Source of the DNA: Cyanoderma ruficeps
Lineage: Eukaryota; Chordata; Aves; Passeriformes; Timaliidae
Direction of reading: 5' to 3'
NCBI GenBank assembly: GCA_008694505.1
Contig: VZDJ01000056.1
Span: 1,740,461 to 1,804,460 of the forward strand
Length of the DNA: 64,000 nt
Made by a program: the position numbers and the translations under genes. The stretch's first letter is position 1. The number at the start of each line of letters is the position of its first letter. This document shows, piece by piece, positions 61,335-64,000 of this stretch. The notes below the pieces were generated by a model, which made no database searches, was not told where the DNA came from, and saw only the letters and a list, made by a program, of their open reading frames with translations.

Positions 61335-62035
61335 CTCTGAAGGCCATCTGGTCCAAGCCCCTGCTCAGGTGGGACACCTACAGCCAGTTTCCTTGGACCA
61401 GGACCGGATGGCTTTTGAATATCCCCGAGGTTGGAGACCCCATACCTTTTCTGGGTAATCTGTGCCACTGCTCAGTCACCCTCACAGTAAAAATGTGTTT
61501 CCTGATGTTCAGAAGGAAGCTCCAATGTTCTGGTTTGTGCCCATTGCCTCTGGCCCTGTCACTGGGCACCACTGGAAGGAAATGTGGCCCTGGATACCAT
61601 CAGTACCTTTGTGGTAAAGGCACATCACTGGTTCACATTTTATTTGGTGCTGCCTCGACTCCCAGATCCTTTCCTGCCAAGCTGGTTCCCAGCTGGGTGG
61701 CCCTAGCGTATACTGGTGCATGACATTGCTCCTCCCCAGGTGTAGACCTTTGAAAGCTGTGTTGAACTGCAGGAGGTTCCTGTCAGCCCACTTCTCCAGC
61801 CTGTCAAGGTCCCTCTGGATGGAAGCTTGACTCTCTGGTTTATCAGCCAGATAGAGATATGCAGATATGCAGCCCAGTTTTGTGTTGGGATCCTGAACTC
61901 CACCATCTCATGGTCACTGCAGCCAAGGCTTCCTTTGACCTTCACAGCCACAATGGGCTTCTCATTGCGGCTGAGTATGAGATCCAACAGAGCATCTCTT
62001 CTTGTTGGTTCCCTTATCACTCACTGCACCCTGAG
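61335..62035 (-). mobile_element. CR1 LINE with internal deletions
   Basis: On the minus strand it begins with a CR1 ORF2 endonuclease fragment (EPTRRDALLDLILSRNE, then VKVKGSLGCSDHEMVEFRI at about 62010-61895). It then jumps to the segment before the CR1 3' UTR (ATCCAGAGGGACCTTGACAG, CTACACCTGGGGAGGAGCAA) and ends with the CR1 tail (GCAGGGGCTTGGACCAGATG near 61345). The whole reverse transcriptase is missing. It lies 0.6-1.4 kb upstream of the PODXL2 start. Confidence 0.85.
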
Positions 62036-62257
62036 GCTTGGGGTGTTGCATGTTTTCTGAAGTTGGGTCCATGTTGGAGCCTCTGCCATAGCAGAGACAG
62101 CTGCTTCAACACCTGCTGGGAAAACCATTCCATGGTGTGTCACCACTAGTCACATTGATACTAATTCAGCTGATGTCCCCTTTTTCATGCCCTTCTGTGC
62201 AAACTGCTGTGTCTATTAAAAAAAAAAAAATCTGTATTACAGCAGTTCTTGGGTTTA

Positions 62258-62449
62258 CATGCTGAATATCCTGCCGAAAATCATTATTACAGCAACAAGA
62301 CCAACTGCTCCAATTACACTAAATTTCAAATTAAACACATCTTTAGTGGCCTTAGGGCACAACATCACAGTAAATGACTCAAGCAAGAGCTTTGTCAGAC
62401 AAGTGCCCAAGAAATAAGGCTCAACAGGTCCTGTAATAGCACAGCAGTT
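62258..62449 (-). pseudogene. CD9-like tetraspanin retrocopy fragment
   Basis: A minus-strand open frame reads HNCCAITGPVEPYFLGTC, LLESFTVMLCPKATKDVF, and KFSVIGAVGLVAVIMIFGR-IFSM. It lines up without gaps with the CD9 large extracellular loop and fourth membrane helix: NCC, G-VE, C, LE-FTV-CP, K-VF, IGAVG, MIFG-IFSM. In CD9 this stretch is interrupted by at least one intron near the fourth helix; here it is continuous, which suggests a reverse-transcribed copy. A TAA directly after FSM removes the usual C-terminal tail, and the N-terminal half is not recognisable upstream. No 3' poly(A) tract is visible at the expected side. I infer an old, 5'-truncated processed pseudogene. Confidence 0.65.
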
Positions 62450-62482
62450 GTGAGGGAACACAGGCCAGGTCCCTGCATTCAA

Positions 62483-64000
62483 CTCCTCTTGCCAGCTGGA
62501 TGGGCTACAGCTGTCCCACTCCCCTCCTGCAGGCCTAGAGCGTGTAGCCCCTCAGAAAAGCTGTGTAACTCCTGGTTCAAGGCCATAAACATGATATGAC
62601 TCCAAACCAAAGGAGCCAAAGACATACTGGTCTTTTCTCACTAGGCACTCAGCTCATGTTTTCAAGTTTTCCTCAGCAGTGGGTAGGAACCTTTCTCTTT
62701 GGTTACAAAACAATTTTCTCATCACACATTCTAGGAGGACAGGGAATGCTAAAATCCAACACTGCAAGTTCTGACTGAGGAAATAGCTGTACCGTCACAG
62801 CTTCGCCAAATGTCTTCATGCTTGTGGTGCTTGTACTGTGTGCCCAGTACTCTGCCTCTCCCACACAGCATGTCACTGAGACATCAGGACATAGGTCTGA
62901 AGGTGATCAGGATTTTAAATTCAAGCATTCTTATTCCTCAAGTAAGTGTTCCTTAAAAACACTCCAGAGTCTTTATTTCCCTATAATAAATTGGTTTTTT
63001 GTGTTATTGTTTGAAGAGTGAATCTCCTGAAGGAAAAAATGATGGTATTTTTTTTCTGGCATGAACTTGCTGTTTTCCAACAACTAGAGAAAGGTGTCAA
63101 TGTGCCATAACCTGCTGAACTCTGTAATGAATCAGCCACCTGAGGGTACTCAGTATTATTGATATTGACCTTTATAGCTCCTATCAGGCTGGCACATGTG
63201 CAACTGTGCAATTGCCAGCCTCTTTTTGCCAGCTCTTTCTTTCCATCTTCTGCTCTGGTGCTGCCATTTCCCCCAGCATGAACAGGGCAGGTAACAGACT
63301 GGCTGTATCCCTTCCCCAGTGTGACAAGGCAAAGCTGACAGGCTTGGACCAAAGAACTTGCTTTTGGCTTCTTTTAGACCACATCCATCCAGGGCTCTGA
63401 AAGTTCTTTTTATCCCAGAATTAATGCAGCCCCCAGCCCCCAGCAAGCAGGAAATGCAGCAGGAACTACTGAGCTGTCGTTTACCCATTAGATGAGATAA
63501 AAACACTTTAGCGCACTCAGATTCTAGCCCAGGCATGGCATTTAATGAATGCTCTTGTCATTTTTCACTTTGTTGCTGGTAATTTGGCTGTCTTCGCATG
63601 CAGGTGGCTTACTACAAGTGGGTAACTAAAAGCCTTTCAGATCTCCTGACCCTGCCACATCCAGCTCCCAAATCTCAGAAGCTCATGGCGCTCCCTGGAT
63701 TTATTTTGACATTATGCATCAATCTCAGACTGAGCAACAAAGAGGGAGTATGAAAGGAGAAGATAGATCTTAGGCAAGAAAATTAAATAAAATTAGTGGC
63801 AACATCGATCAGCCAGGTCAGCGCTGCCAGTGGAGCAGAAAACAGCTGGCAGAGATGGGCAGCACCAGTTCTCTTTAAAAAGCAGCACCAACTTCAACCC
63901 AGCACAGCCCCTGCATCTCCATTTCACACTCCCTGGAATAGGTGCAGCTGGCTTGGCTCTCTTCTGAGGCATTGACAGCTTTGTAGTCAAAGGCTCATCA
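62483..64000. other. upstream flank of PODXL2, nothing recognised
   Basis: No exon, repeat family or RNA gene recognised. In mammals MCM2 lies on this side of PODXL2, but no MCM motif (Walker A, arginine finger) appears in any frame, so it must start beyond the window. Minus-strand open frames at 63156-63536 have no recognisable domain. Confidence 0.5.

Noticed and set aside
1..64000. Operons, ribosome binding sites, CRISPR arrays, phage or defence systems
   Set aside because: The sequence is a spliced vertebrate locus. No regularly spaced repeats with unique spacers occur, and the tandem arrays found have no spacers.

Overview
This is a vertebrate nuclear genome window and almost certainly avian. 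It contains two multi-exon, intron-rich genes on the minus strand with canonical GT-AG introns, two CpG-island promoters, and CR1 LINE pieces, one of which ends in the bird-type CR1 3' terminus. There is no prokaryotic organisation. I recognised no rRNA, tRNA or CRISPR array. The genus cannot be told from the sequence.

The left gene (2166-26761, minus) is ABTB1, ankyrin repeat and BTB domain containing 1, also called BPOZ. I rebuilt 12 coding exons totalling 1434 nt, for a 477-aa protein. All splice phases close and the length matches the human protein to within one residue. The right gene (32094-60689, minus) is PODXL2 (endoglycan), a CD34-family sialomucin. It has 8 coding exons, 1905 nt and 634 aa: a signal peptide, an acidic N-terminus with two conserved sulfation-type tyrosines, a Ser/Thr/Pro mucin region, a conserved Cys-containing stalk, one transmembrane helix, and a tail ending in the PDZ ligand DTHL. 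The same-strand order PODXL2 then ABTB1 matches the human 3q21 order (MCM2-PODXL2-ABTB1-MGLL), which supports orthology.

Layout: 1-2165 is the ABTB1 3' flank. 2166-26761 is ABTB1, with a likely solo LTR in intron 10 and a perfect 13-bp-arm hairpin in intron 7. 26762-32093 is intergenic and holds the ABTB1 CpG island, a 55-bp tandem triplication, a CR1 3' end and candidate PODXL2 poly(A) signals. 32094-60689 is PODXL2, with a second likely LTR in intron 5, a CR1 stub and a 15-bp GC-rich minisatellite in intron 2, and a degenerate CR1 reverse-transcriptase remnant in intron 1. 60690-64000 is the PODXL2 promoter island, an internally deleted CR1, and an intronless fragment resembling the C-terminal half of the tetraspanin CD9, read as a decayed retrocopy.

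The two genes are not known to act in one pathway: ABTB1 is an intracellular BTB scaffold and PODXL2 a cell-surface mucin. I found no undescribed multi-gene system. The items most worth checking are the CD9-like retrocopy, the two tandem arrays, the perfect hairpin, the upstream ORFs at both promoters, and where the PODXL2 transcript ends relative to the ABTB1 promoter.
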